6,468 nt of DNA from an uncultured Clostridia bacterium (GTDB lineage: Bacteria > Bacillota > Clostridia > Oscillospirales > Ruminococcaceae): positions 1 through 6,468 of the forward strand of contig CANEHP010000126.1 of assembly GCA_947427325.1 (NCBI GenBank), read 5' to 3'. Positions 1 to 5,163 of this stretch are shown here, piece after piece. The notes under the pieces are model-generated. The model saw only the letters and a program-made list of their open reading frames with translations, ran no database searches and was not told the origin of the DNA. Made by a program: the position numbers and the translations under genes. Positions within the stretch are counted from its first letter, which is position 1. Each line of letters begins with the position of its first letter.

Positions 1-233
1 GTGCTTACAGCTATGGGGGAAACGTCTGTCATAACCACCTTGTCCCCGCCCAAAAGCCGTGCAGCATAAATACCTACGATTCCGCAGCCGCAGCCCAAAT
101 CCAGAACCTTATCGTCAGGCGAAAATTCCACCTGCGACAGCATGGCAAGTGTGCCTCTGTCGGCGGCGGCAGGGGAGAAAATCTCCGGATTTGTATCCAA
201 TTCAAGTCTTATACCCTTAATTTCGGCTGTCAA
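1..233 (-). CDS. Class I SAM-dependent methyltransferase, N-terminal part (RsmC/MTS-like), cut by window edge
   Basis: This is a partial gene: the first 77 codons are present and the rest lies beyond position 1. The sequence shows a glycine-rich SAM-binding motif I at about residues 43-52 (VLDLGCGCGI) and an acidic strand end at about residue 70 (VMTDVSPIAV), the usual Rossmann-type methyltransferase arrangement. The preceding segment (about 11-32, with EIFSPAAADRGT) resembles the stretch before motif I in MTS-domain enzymes of the RsmC type, which methylate guanine N2 in rRNA. The start is a TTG at 231-233, chosen because a good AAGGAG lies 8 bases upstream at 242-247; I see no upstream ATG. 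It begins 28 bases after the DUF2461-like gene and is probably co-transcribed with it. The NPPY-like catalytic motif that would separate RsmC-like from other methyltransferases is outside the window, so the substrate is not known. Confidence 0.8.
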   Translation of the reverse strand, partial: MTAEIKGIRLELDTNPEIFSPAAADRGTLAMLSQVEFSPDDKVLDLGCGCGIVGIYAARLLGGDKVVMTDVSPIAVS

Positions 234-241
234 CTTTATCT

Positions 242-247
242 CTCCTT
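242..247 (-). promoter_or_regulatory. Ribosome binding site for the methyltransferase (supports a TTG start)
   Basis: On the minus strand this reads AAGGAG, 8 bases before the TTG at 231-233. It is the reason for calling a non-ATG start for the partial methyltransferase. Confidence 0.65.
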
Positions 248-261
248 AATTTGCCAAGCTG

Positions 262-930
262 CTATATTTCCTTTATTTGCTCCGCTTTCATAAGCATTTC
301 ATAAACTGGGGCAATGCTTAAAAAATCCTTGGCAACGATTTTGTATAGATCCTTGCCGTACATGATTTTAAAATCATTGCTTTCATAGCTGAAGAAAATG
401 CTTCTTTGATTGAGCCAAAGCTTTTTTTCCTCCGATTCATCGGGGAAGCGGTCTTTTTTGTAGCGTTCGCCGCCCATTATGAAGGTGTTTTGTGATAAAT
501 AAGCGGTATTGGCTTTTTCAAAGCTGCCGTCGTTATCCAAAATCAGCTTTCTCATTGCATTCATACTTGCAGTGCTTGCCCTGTAATAGCCGCAGCCGTA
601 TTCAAAGCCGTTGGGCGATACGCCGAAGTAAAAGCAGGGAGCGGTAGTCGCCTCTTCCCTTGTGCGGCTGAAGGTGTACCATGCATAATTTCTGAAAATG
701 CTCTGTCCCTTTGAATAGCGTGCGTCACGGTAGATTCTTGAAAGCCGTTTCGGGTCGCAGCAAATTTTTTCGTCGATTTCCCTCATAGTAGGCTCTATCG
801 CCGCTACAAACTCTCCAAAAGGCTCTTTTACATATTTTTCGTAATTTCCCTTGTGCTCCCGAAACCATTCCTTGCTGTCATGAGCATGGTTTTCAAAGAG
901 AAACTCGGGAGTTTTACTGCTGAAAGGCAT
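262..930 (-). CDS. DUF2461 (TIGR02453-like) family protein
   Basis: A 222-residue soluble protein of unknown function with no signal peptide or membrane segment. The pattern fits DUF2461: an N-terminal FLFENHAHDSKEWFREHKGNY segment (about residues 10-30), a P-F-x-x-F-V helix, then the signature RIYRDARYSKGQSIFRNYAW (about 65-84), and a F-Y-F-G-V-S-P segment followed by G-C-G-Y-Y (about 100-115). The frame stays open to a TTG at 1002, but that TTG lies inside the left arm of a hairpin and has no ribosome binding site. The ATG at 928-930 has AAGGAA 10 bases upstream and begins MPFSSKTPEF, which matches the usual family N-terminus, so I use it. It is followed 28 bases later by the methyltransferase, suggesting a two-gene unit. 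The family has no established biochemical role, so none is assigned. Confidence 0.85.
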   Translation of the reverse strand: MPFSSKTPEFLFENHAHDSKEWFREHKGNYEKYVKEPFGEFVAAIEPTMREIDEKICCDPKRLSRIYRDARYSKGQSIFRNYAWYTFSRTREEATTAPCFYFGVSPNGFEYGCGYYRASTASMNAMRKLILDNDGSFEKANTAYLSQNTFIMGGERYKKDRFPDESEEKKLWLNQRSIFFSYESNDFKIMYGKDLYKIVAKDFLSIAPVYEMLMKAEQIKEI

Positions 931-940
931 ATTCCGATAC

Positions 941-946
941 TTCCTT
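941..946 (-). promoter_or_regulatory. Ribosome binding site for the DUF2461-like gene (decides its start)
   Basis: Reads AAGGAA on the minus strand, 10 bases upstream of the ATG at 928-930. The spacing is slightly long, but the alternative TTG at 1002 has nothing comparable. Confidence 0.5.
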
Positions 947-992
947 ATTATTTTTAGGGCGATCCCGAAAGCAGCCGCCCAATACTTAACAA

Positions 993-1028
993 CACCGCAC
1001 AAGGTAATAAGGCGTTCTTTGTGCGGTG
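993..1028 (-). terminator. Perfect 10-bp hairpin after the SpoIID-like gene, probable terminator
   Basis: The arms CACCGCACAA (993-1002) and TTGTGCGGTG (1019-1028) are exact reverse complements around a 16-base loop. It starts 14 bases past the SpoIID-like stop codon. On the minus strand the stem is followed by TTGTTAAGTATT, which is only moderately T-rich, so termination may be partial. No T-run follows it on the plus strand. It separates the envelope genes from the DUF2461-like and methyltransferase pair. Confidence 0.5.
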
Positions 1029-1042
1029 CTGTCCTGAAGCGT

Positions 1043-2299
1043 TTACTTAATCATCGTATTGGGATAGTAATAACTTAATATTTCCTTATAATCGTATCCC
1101 CAAACCTTAGCTAAATTATTAGCTCCGTTTTGGCTTAACCCAACTCCGTGACCATATCCGTATGTAGTGAAGGTGAACTTGTCTGTTTCGGAGTTATACA
1201 CAAAGTTGAAGCAGGAGGATTTGAGCTGATAGTTAAATATCTTTTCCCTTACCGTTCTCCCCGTTATATCTGCCTCTTTTCCGTCATCGTCGGTATATGC
1301 GGTTTTTCCTCCAATGCTGAACGAACCCACATAAACCGTATCAACGTAGCTTTTTATAGCGAACCAGTTTCCCGGATCTCCGTCAAGCTCTATTCCCGTT
1401 GATTTTTTTACCAGGCTCTTTATTTCCTCGGATGTGAAGGAGGTTTTTACCTCATAGTTAGGGTCGTAAAGGGAATCCAGCTCGCACTTGCGGCTTTGCA
1501 GATAAGGATAGTCCACTCCCCAAACCTCCTTTGAGGAAGCGGTATAGCCCGCAGAAGAAGCGCAGTAAACCGCCTGAATCAAATCATCGTCAAAATACAA
1601 AGCCTGCCCGAACACCTCGTTTACGCATTTTTTTACGGTTTCGTTAGGTTCTTTTACCGTTACATTGGGTGCGCTGCCGTTTTTGTTGTAATATTTTATG
1701 TAGGTGTATGAAGCTACCGCCTGCGCCTTTATTGCCTCTTCTCTGAAGCTGCCGCCGATTTCTCCCATAACAACCTTTGCAAGAATTGTGGCTGCGTCAA
1801 CCTCAACAGGTCCGCCGCTTCCCGAATACCGAACCCTCAGTTTTTCTCCGCTTGGGTTGTCATCTTTCGATGTAGTTGCGTCGGGTTCTGTGGTTTGCGT
1901 TTGTGTTGTTGTGCCGGCTGTTTCATCGGCGGTGGTATTATTCGGCTTTGAAGAGGTAGAGCCTGTTACAATCTGAACATCGGGTTCTGTTGTATCAACG
2001 GCGGTTATAATATCCTCATATCCGGCAGGCAAAAGCACGGCGCCGTTAGGGGCAAAGGATTTAAGAAGAGGGCTAATATTTAAAGATGTGTAAGGCGGGA
2101 AGTAGATTTCCGCAGGATTGCCGTGGGTTATTGACGATGTCGTTTCCTCGGGTACAGGCTCGTTGGTTTCATAAGGTGTGGTAAAAGCTCCTGTGCCTTC
2201 CGTTGCGCCCACTCTTTCGCAAATTCCGAAAACAAAAAGATAGCTTATTGCAATAACAAGCACAATTCCTATTTTAATCAGCGATCCTTTACTTATCAT
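1043..2299 (-). CDS. Membrane-anchored SpoIID/LytB-domain protein (probable peptidoglycan lytic transglycosylase)
   Basis: A 418-residue protein. Residues 1-6 are short and charged, and about 7-25 form a hydrophobic signal anchor (KIGIVLVIAISYLFVFGI); no lipobox is evident, as the Cys at 27 is preceded by Ile. Residues about 30-150 are an extracellular linker rich in Thr, Ser, Pro and acidic residues, including a TTQTQTTEPDATTS run. The SpoIID domain spans about 153-418. VVMGEIGGSFREEAIKAQAV (176-195) holds the Glu (180) that aligns with the catalytic Glu of SpoIID transglycosylases; YCASSAGYTASS (245-256) replaces the usual YHS-x-x-GG-T; and GYGHGVGLSQNGA (381-393) is the conserved C-terminal motif. 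Family knowledge: SpoIID cleaves stem-peptide-free glycan during engulfment, while LytB-type relatives act elsewhere. The long Thr-rich stalk and sortase neighbours suggest a surface paralogue rather than sporulation SpoIID, which is inference. AGGAG at 2308-2312, 8 bases upstream, supports the ATG. Confidence 0.9.
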   Translation of the reverse strand: MISKGSLIKIGIVLVIAISYLFVFGICERVGATEGTGAFTTPYETNEPVPEETTSSITHGNPAEIYFPPYTSLNISPLLKSFAPNGAVLLPAGYEDIITAVDTTEPDVQIVTGSTSSKPNNTTADETAGTTTQTQTTEPDATTSKDDNPSGEKLRVRYSGSGGPVEVDAATILAKVVMGEIGGSFREEAIKAQAVASYTYIKYYNKNGSAPNVTVKEPNETVKKCVNEVFGQALYFDDDLIQAVYCASSAGYTASSKEVWGVDYPYLQSRKCELDSLYDPNYEVKTSFTSEEIKSLVKKSTGIELDGDPGNWFAIKSYVDTVYVGSFSIGGKTAYTDDDGKEADITGRTVREKIFNYQLKSSCFNFVYNSETDKFTFTTYGYGHGVGLSQNGANNLAKVWGYDYKEILSYYYPNTMIK

Positions 2300-2334
2300 C
2301 TGTTTTTCTCCTAACTGTTTCTAACAATAAAAGA

Positions 2335-2547
2335 GGCTGTAAAAAAATTGACAGCTGACAGTTAAGGTGTCGACTTCACCGACAGATTTAAACTTTTACC
2401 TTTCTGCCGACATTTCAAGCCGTTTCTTTAAAAAATGCCACATTCCCATAGGCGATAAGAACGACTAATGATATTTTAAATCTGCGAAGCTGTTCCACAA
2501 CTGTCAACTATCAACTGCAAACTGTAAACTTTCGGTTTTTTACAGCC
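2335..2547. mobile_element. MITE-like non-coding element with 12-bp terminal inverted repeats
   Basis: This 213-bp block fills most of the spacer between sortase 1 and the SpoIID-like gene. Its ends are exact inverted repeats, GGCTGTAAAAAA (2335-2346) and TTTTTTACAGCC (2536-2547). Inside each end are degenerate 7-bp units of AACTGTC type: five in tandem at 2499-2533 and two in the opposite orientation at 2350-2363. A second perfect inverted pair, CAGATTTAAA (2383-2392) and TTTAAATCTG (2475-2484), lies further in, so the whole block could fold into a long imperfect cruciform. I found no coding frame in it and no clear target-site duplication. Its left end is 35 bases from the SpoIID-like start, so it may affect that gene's transcription or leader; its other end is 14 bases past the sortase 1 stop. 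There is no second copy in this window, so mobility is inferred from structure only. Confidence 0.5.
2499..2533 (+). repeat. Five degenerate tandem 7-bp repeats (AACTGTC type)
   Basis: The units read AACTGTC, AACTATC, AACTGCA, AACTGTA and AACTTTC without gaps. Two further units of the same kind occur in the opposite orientation at 2350-2363 near the other end of the element. Subterminal arrays like this can be transposase binding sites, but that is inference. Confidence 0.7.
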
Positions 2548-2561
2548 CCATACCGTTAAGC

Positions 2562-3629
2562 TTATCCCTTAAAATCTTTTATCCAGGAGGTATCCCAATT
2601 TCTTCCTGCCCAAGTTTTATTGTTGTTATAAATGCGGTAGAAATCTTCAAACAATTTCCTTTTAGTATTTCCGTTTTCATCAAATCCCGAATTGTCTATA
2701 AACGTTTCGGGATCCAATATCGGGCTTTCATCGTCCCGAACCTTTCTTGCTACCACAACCAAGCGAATATCCTCCATAAATGTGGAGAAATCGCAGGTAG
2801 AAAGGGTAAGCAGCTCGTCGCCGTATTCCAAATCTATTCCCGTATAATAATAGCTTCTGTCAAGACATTCTGAAACATAATAATCAAACTCCTCCTTTGA
2901 ATCAAAGGAAACGTAGTTTTGGAAAGGGAATACCTCTCCCTTGCTGCTGCTGGTGTTAACAAGCATTACGGCAAAAATCAAATATTGATTTTTTTCATAA
3001 ATGGTATCAAAATTTATCAGATAATGCTCCTTTAAAAAGTCTATGCCGTCGGTTCTGTATTTAAGCAATGGCATAAACATATTCTTCGTAAGCAGATTGT
3101 GACCGTAAATAATGGTGTTGGGCGGTGTGGTTTCAGCGGTTATGGGGATTTCGTAATCGGCGAAAATAGTTCCGTTTTCCGTTACCTGCTTATAAAAATT
3201 GTGCTTCAGGTAATAATCGTTATCCGTGGTCTGAACAACAGGAGATTTTATCCACGGGTAGATTTCAACATATCCTACCGTGTCCTCGTTTTCCTTGATA
3301 AATTCCTCATATTCCTTGAGAACGGTAACCTGCTTTTGTTCGGTTTCGCCGTTGGAATTTGTGACCTTAATGGGTATGGAAATAACGTCTCCGTTGCTTT
3401 CGCCCCTCATAAAGCTTAAATCGTCCTCTTCCCTTTGAATAATCTGCGGTCTGAAAAAGTAAAAGCAAACAACCCAAACCGTAGCTCCAATCAAAATCAA
3501 AATAGCGATAAGAAAAATTATTTTTCTGGCTATTTCTCCCGGGGAGTCGTTTTTACACGGGAACAGCGATTGTGCAAGGGTTTGTTTTTTATTCTTTTTG
3601 GTTTTTTTAACTGATTCAAATTCAGGCAT
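2562..3629 (-). CDS. srtB: Class B sortase 1 (membrane-anchored cysteine transpeptidase)
   Basis: A 355-residue sortase. Family role: cleave a C-terminal sorting signal of a secreted protein and join it to peptidoglycan or to a pilin, outside the membrane. Residues 1-35 are a Lys-rich cytoplasmic tail with the F-P-C-K-N-D motif at 23-28; 36-58 is one membrane helix (N-in, C-out); about 104-298 is the sortase domain. The active site is complete: His177 (IIYGHN), Cys279 (LTLSTC) and Arg289, ten residues after the Cys as in Staphylococcus aureus SrtB. The long helix-bearing segment before TLSTC (about 244-262) is typical of class B. A C-terminal tail to 355 ends in W-x-G-R-N-W-D-T-S, shared with the two neighbours. 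The frame extends to a TTG at 3680, but the ATG at 3627-3629 has AGAAGG upstream and gives MPEF, matching MPEH of sortase 2. It is the most diverged of the three, being shorter after the His motif. Its substrate is unknown. Confidence 0.93.
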   Translation of the reverse strand: MPEFESVKKTKKNKKQTLAQSLFPCKNDSPGEIARKIIFLIAILILIGATVWVVCFYFFRPQIIQREEDDLSFMRGESNGDVISIPIKVTNSNGETEQKQVTVLKEYEEFIKENEDTVGYVEIYPWIKSPVVQTTDNDYYLKHNFYKQVTENGTIFADYEIPITAETTPPNTIIYGHNLLTKNMFMPLLKYRTDGIDFLKEHYLINFDTIYEKNQYLIFAVMLVNTSSSKGEVFPFQNYVSFDSKEEFDYYVSECLDRSYYYTGIDLEYGDELLTLSTCDFSTFMEDIRLVVVARKVRDDESPILDPETFIDNSGFDENGNTKRKLFEDFYRIYNNNKTWAGRNWDTSWIKDFKG

Positions 3630-3633
3630 ACTG

Positions 3634-3641
3634 CACCTTCT
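3634..3641 (-). promoter_or_regulatory. Ribosome binding site for sortase 1 (decides its start)
   Basis: Reads AGAAGGTG on the minus strand; its AAGG is 6 bases from the ATG at 3627-3629. It favours this ATG over the upstream in-frame TTG at 3680. Confidence 0.6.
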
Positions 3642-3786
3642 TTTTTTAATTACTTTTAAGGCAGCCGTATAAATCCGCAAAAAGGTCTTTATGCGATGCC
3701 GCTTATACTATTTCTTAAATCGGATCGCAGACAAATTTGCGAAAAGGCTGTCTATAAGATGATTAAGAATTAGTATCCTTAACAAT

Positions 3787-4863
3787 TTAGTCAGGTTCTA
3801 ACTCGTCTCTGCTGTCGATTTTATCCGTATATTTATCAAAATCCTTAACAAGGGATAAATCCCATTGGCGTCCCTGCCACTGTGCTCCCGTTCTTTTGTA
3901 ATATTCGTCAAAGTACAAAGGGGAAGGGTTTACGGTAATTTTATCCACATCGACTTCGGCGCTCTCTCCTTTGCGGACTTTTCTTGCAAACAGGGCGAAG
4001 CGGGAATCAACCGATTTGCCCAAAGGAAACCAATAGCAGGTTGAAAGAGTAATTATCTGATCTCCGTATTCAACGTCAACATCGGTATAAAACATACTTC
4101 TGTCCATAATGTTGCCCATAAAGTCCATAAATTCATATTCATTGCTGAATTTTCTCTTGCGGTGATAGGGATAGGGATAGCCGTCCTTTTCCTCGGTATT
4201 TATGTAAATTCCCGCAAATATTTTATATGTGCCCTCTTCATAAAGCGTATCAAATTCTATGGTAGGATATTGCTTGTAATACTCGATAAACTTGTCAGCG
4301 CCTCTCGGGGTATTGGGATTATAATGGGTAAGCTGACCGAAATATTCTCCGGAAGCCATATTGTGACCGTATATTACAAGATTGTTTGCGCCCAAAATAG
4401 GCAGAATGTGGTTGTCGCAGAAGATCGAGCCGCTTTTGCTGTCCTCTCCGTAAAAATTTCGGTACAGGTAAAATTCGTCGTCGTCCTTGTTCATTAAAAC
4501 AGGATAGTCAATATAGTGACCCAGCTTAAGCCAGCCCACTATGTCGCTGTTTTCCGCATAGATATCGACAAATTTGTCTAAAATCTGAGGAACCTCTTCC
4601 TTGATTGTCTCTATTTTTTCCTTGCTTGCGGAAAAAGAACCCGAGGCGTTAAGCTGAACGGTATTCTTGATTTCATCGATTATTTTTTCGTCCTCATTAC
4701 GTGTAGTAAAATCGCTTATTACATAAACCGCACAGCCGATAAAAATCATTAAGCACACAAGGACAATAATTTTTCTGATTAAATCGCCCTTACTGTCATA
4801 TTTACCAGGAATAAACGATTTAACAAACCCGTTATGTTTTTTGGCGTCAAGATGTTCGGGCAT
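3787..4863 (-). CDS. srtB: Class B sortase 2 (membrane-anchored cysteine transpeptidase)
   Basis: A 358-residue paralogue of the flanking sortases. Residues 1-30 are cytoplasmic, with F-I-P-G-K-Y-D at 17-23; 31-49 is a single membrane helix; about 93-297 is the extracellular sortase domain. Catalytic residues are His167 (VIYGHN), Cys276 (ITLSTC) and Arg288, twelve residues after the Cys. YAEN (102-105) before the domain core, a roughly 20-residue insertion after the His motif and STCYWFP after the Cys are shared with sortase 3 but not sortase 1, so 2 and 3 look like the closer pair. The C-terminal tail carries W329-Q-G-R-Q-W-D-L-S and then an acidic end. AGAGGA at 4871-4876, 7 bases from the ATG, supports the start. 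A 300-bp spacer upstream with a possible promoter and palindrome suggests it can be transcribed independently of sortase 3. No sorting-signal protein is adjacent. Confidence 0.93.
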   Translation of the reverse strand: MPEHLDAKKHNGFVKSFIPGKYDSKGDLIRKIIVLVCLMIFIGCAVYVISDFTTRNEDEKIIDEIKNTVQLNASGSFSASKEKIETIKEEVPQILDKFVDIYAENSDIVGWLKLGHYIDYPVLMNKDDDEFYLYRNFYGEDSKSGSIFCDNHILPILGANNLVIYGHNMASGEYFGQLTHYNPNTPRGADKFIEYYKQYPTIEFDTLYEEGTYKIFAGIYINTEEKDGYPYPYHRKRKFSNEYEFMDFMGNIMDRSMFYTDVDVEYGDQIITLSTCYWFPLGKSVDSRFALFARKVRKGESAEVDVDKITVNPSPLYFDEYYKRTGAQWQGRQWDLSLVKDFDKYTDKIDSRDELEPD

Positions 4864-4891
4864 AATAAAATCCTCTCTGTAATATATGTTT

Positions 4892-4920
4892 TTTAGAGTT
4901 TGAATTTCAAACTGTGTAAA
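4892..4920 (-). promoter_or_regulatory. Possible sigma-A-type promoter of sortase 2
   Basis: On the minus strand TTTACA (4915-4920) is followed after 17 bases by TCTAAA (4892-4897), a fair -35 and a weak -10. Transcription would begin near 4885, leaving a short leader that contains the ribosome binding site. An alternative pairing, TTGAAA with TATATT 18 bases on, would start transcription inside the ribosome binding site and is less likely. Confidence 0.3.
4897..4913. promoter_or_regulatory. 17-bp perfect palindrome, operator-like site upstream of sortase 2
   Basis: AGTTTGAA and TTCAAACT are exact reverse complements around one central base. The site fills the space between the proposed -35 and -10 boxes of sortase 2, where a bound dimeric repressor would block RNA polymerase. 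The arms contain no G/C-rich stem and no T-run follows, so a terminator is unlikely. The regulator is unknown. Confidence 0.4.
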
Positions 4921-4935
4921 TGATAAAAATAGGTA

Positions 4936-4954
4936 TTGGGGACTCTGTCCCCAA
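4936..4954 (-). terminator. Strong 8-bp hairpin in the sortase 3 / sortase 2 spacer, possible terminator
   Basis: TTGGGGAC (4936-4943) and GTCCCCAA (4947-4954) pair perfectly around a 3-base loop. On the minus strand it is followed by TACCTATTTTTATC, a displaced T-run, so it could end transcripts from sortase 3 or attenuate read-through into sortase 2. Hairpins of this GGGGAC-TCT-GTCCCC kind are, as far as I recall, dispersed in gut Firmicute genomes, so it may instead be a repeat remnant. Confidence 0.4.
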
Positions 4955-5163
4955 ACCCCTGAGGTTTACCCGCTTTGGAGATACCCGGTGAAAGCAACAA
5001 GATTGTCAATATTTCCTTTTATAATCGCATTTTATGGCAATTAAATTTTTCTTTCTTTATAGATAAAAATAAGAAAATTTTTACGTGATTTTTCCACATT
5101 GTCACATTAAGAAAAAATCAATTTACAGCCTTTAAAAATCATAACCGTTTTTTATGCTTTCCG

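Larger units (their letters stand above)
4864..5163. other. Gene-free spacer between sortases 3 and 2
   Basis: No credible coding frame was found on either strand in these 300 bases. The half nearest sortase 2 holds the possible promoter, the 17-bp palindrome and a run of hairpins: the TTGGGGAC stem, then AAACC/GGTTT (4953-4957 and 4963-4967), then GCTTT/AAAGC (4972-4976 and 4991-4995), with a direct TACCCG repeat at 4967 and 4982. The half nearest sortase 3 is very AT-rich. It has one weak hairpin (CATAA/TTATG, 5140-5156) followed on the minus strand by ATTTTTAAA, which might act as a poor terminator for sortase 3. A TTGACA on the minus strand at 5004-5009 has no convincing -10 partner. Confidence 0.6.

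Noticed and set aside
957..980. Second hairpin GGGCG/CGCCC upstream of the DUF2461-like gene
   Set aside because: Only 5 bp pair, the loop is 14 bases, and there is no T-run on either side in the right orientation.
1043..1080. Sortase sorting signal at the C-terminus of the SpoIID-like protein
   Set aside because: The protein ends in YYYPNTMIK directly after the SpoIID domain, without a hydrophobic segment and charged tail.
1148..1402. Plus-strand open frame of 84 codons antisense to the SpoIID-like gene
   Set aside because: It lies wholly opposite a well-supported gene with clear family motifs, and its translation shows no domain. The same applies to plus-strand frames at 1704-1976, 3099-3419, 4162-4497 and 5154-5426.
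2280..2305. Lipoprotein signal in the SpoIID-like protein
   Set aside because: Cys27 is preceded by F-G-I rather than a small residue at the -1 position, so the lipobox rule is not met; a signal anchor fits better.
3630..3786. Spacer between sortases 2 and 1, with CAGCC/GGCTG and GTATAA/TTATAC inverted pairs that might be a decayed mobile element or promoter
   Set aside because: The arms are only 5-6 bp with poor pairing between them, and TATAAG on the minus strand has no -35 partner at a proper distance. No gene or firm site can be supported.
4920..4991. Short plus-strand ATG frame of 23 codons through the GGGGAC hairpin
   Set aside because: There is no ribosome binding site before the ATG, and the frame is explained by the hairpin repeats.
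5004..5009. TTGACA on the minus strand as a -35 box for sortase 2
   Set aside because: The sequence 16-19 bases downstream (around GGGTATC) does not resemble a -10 box.
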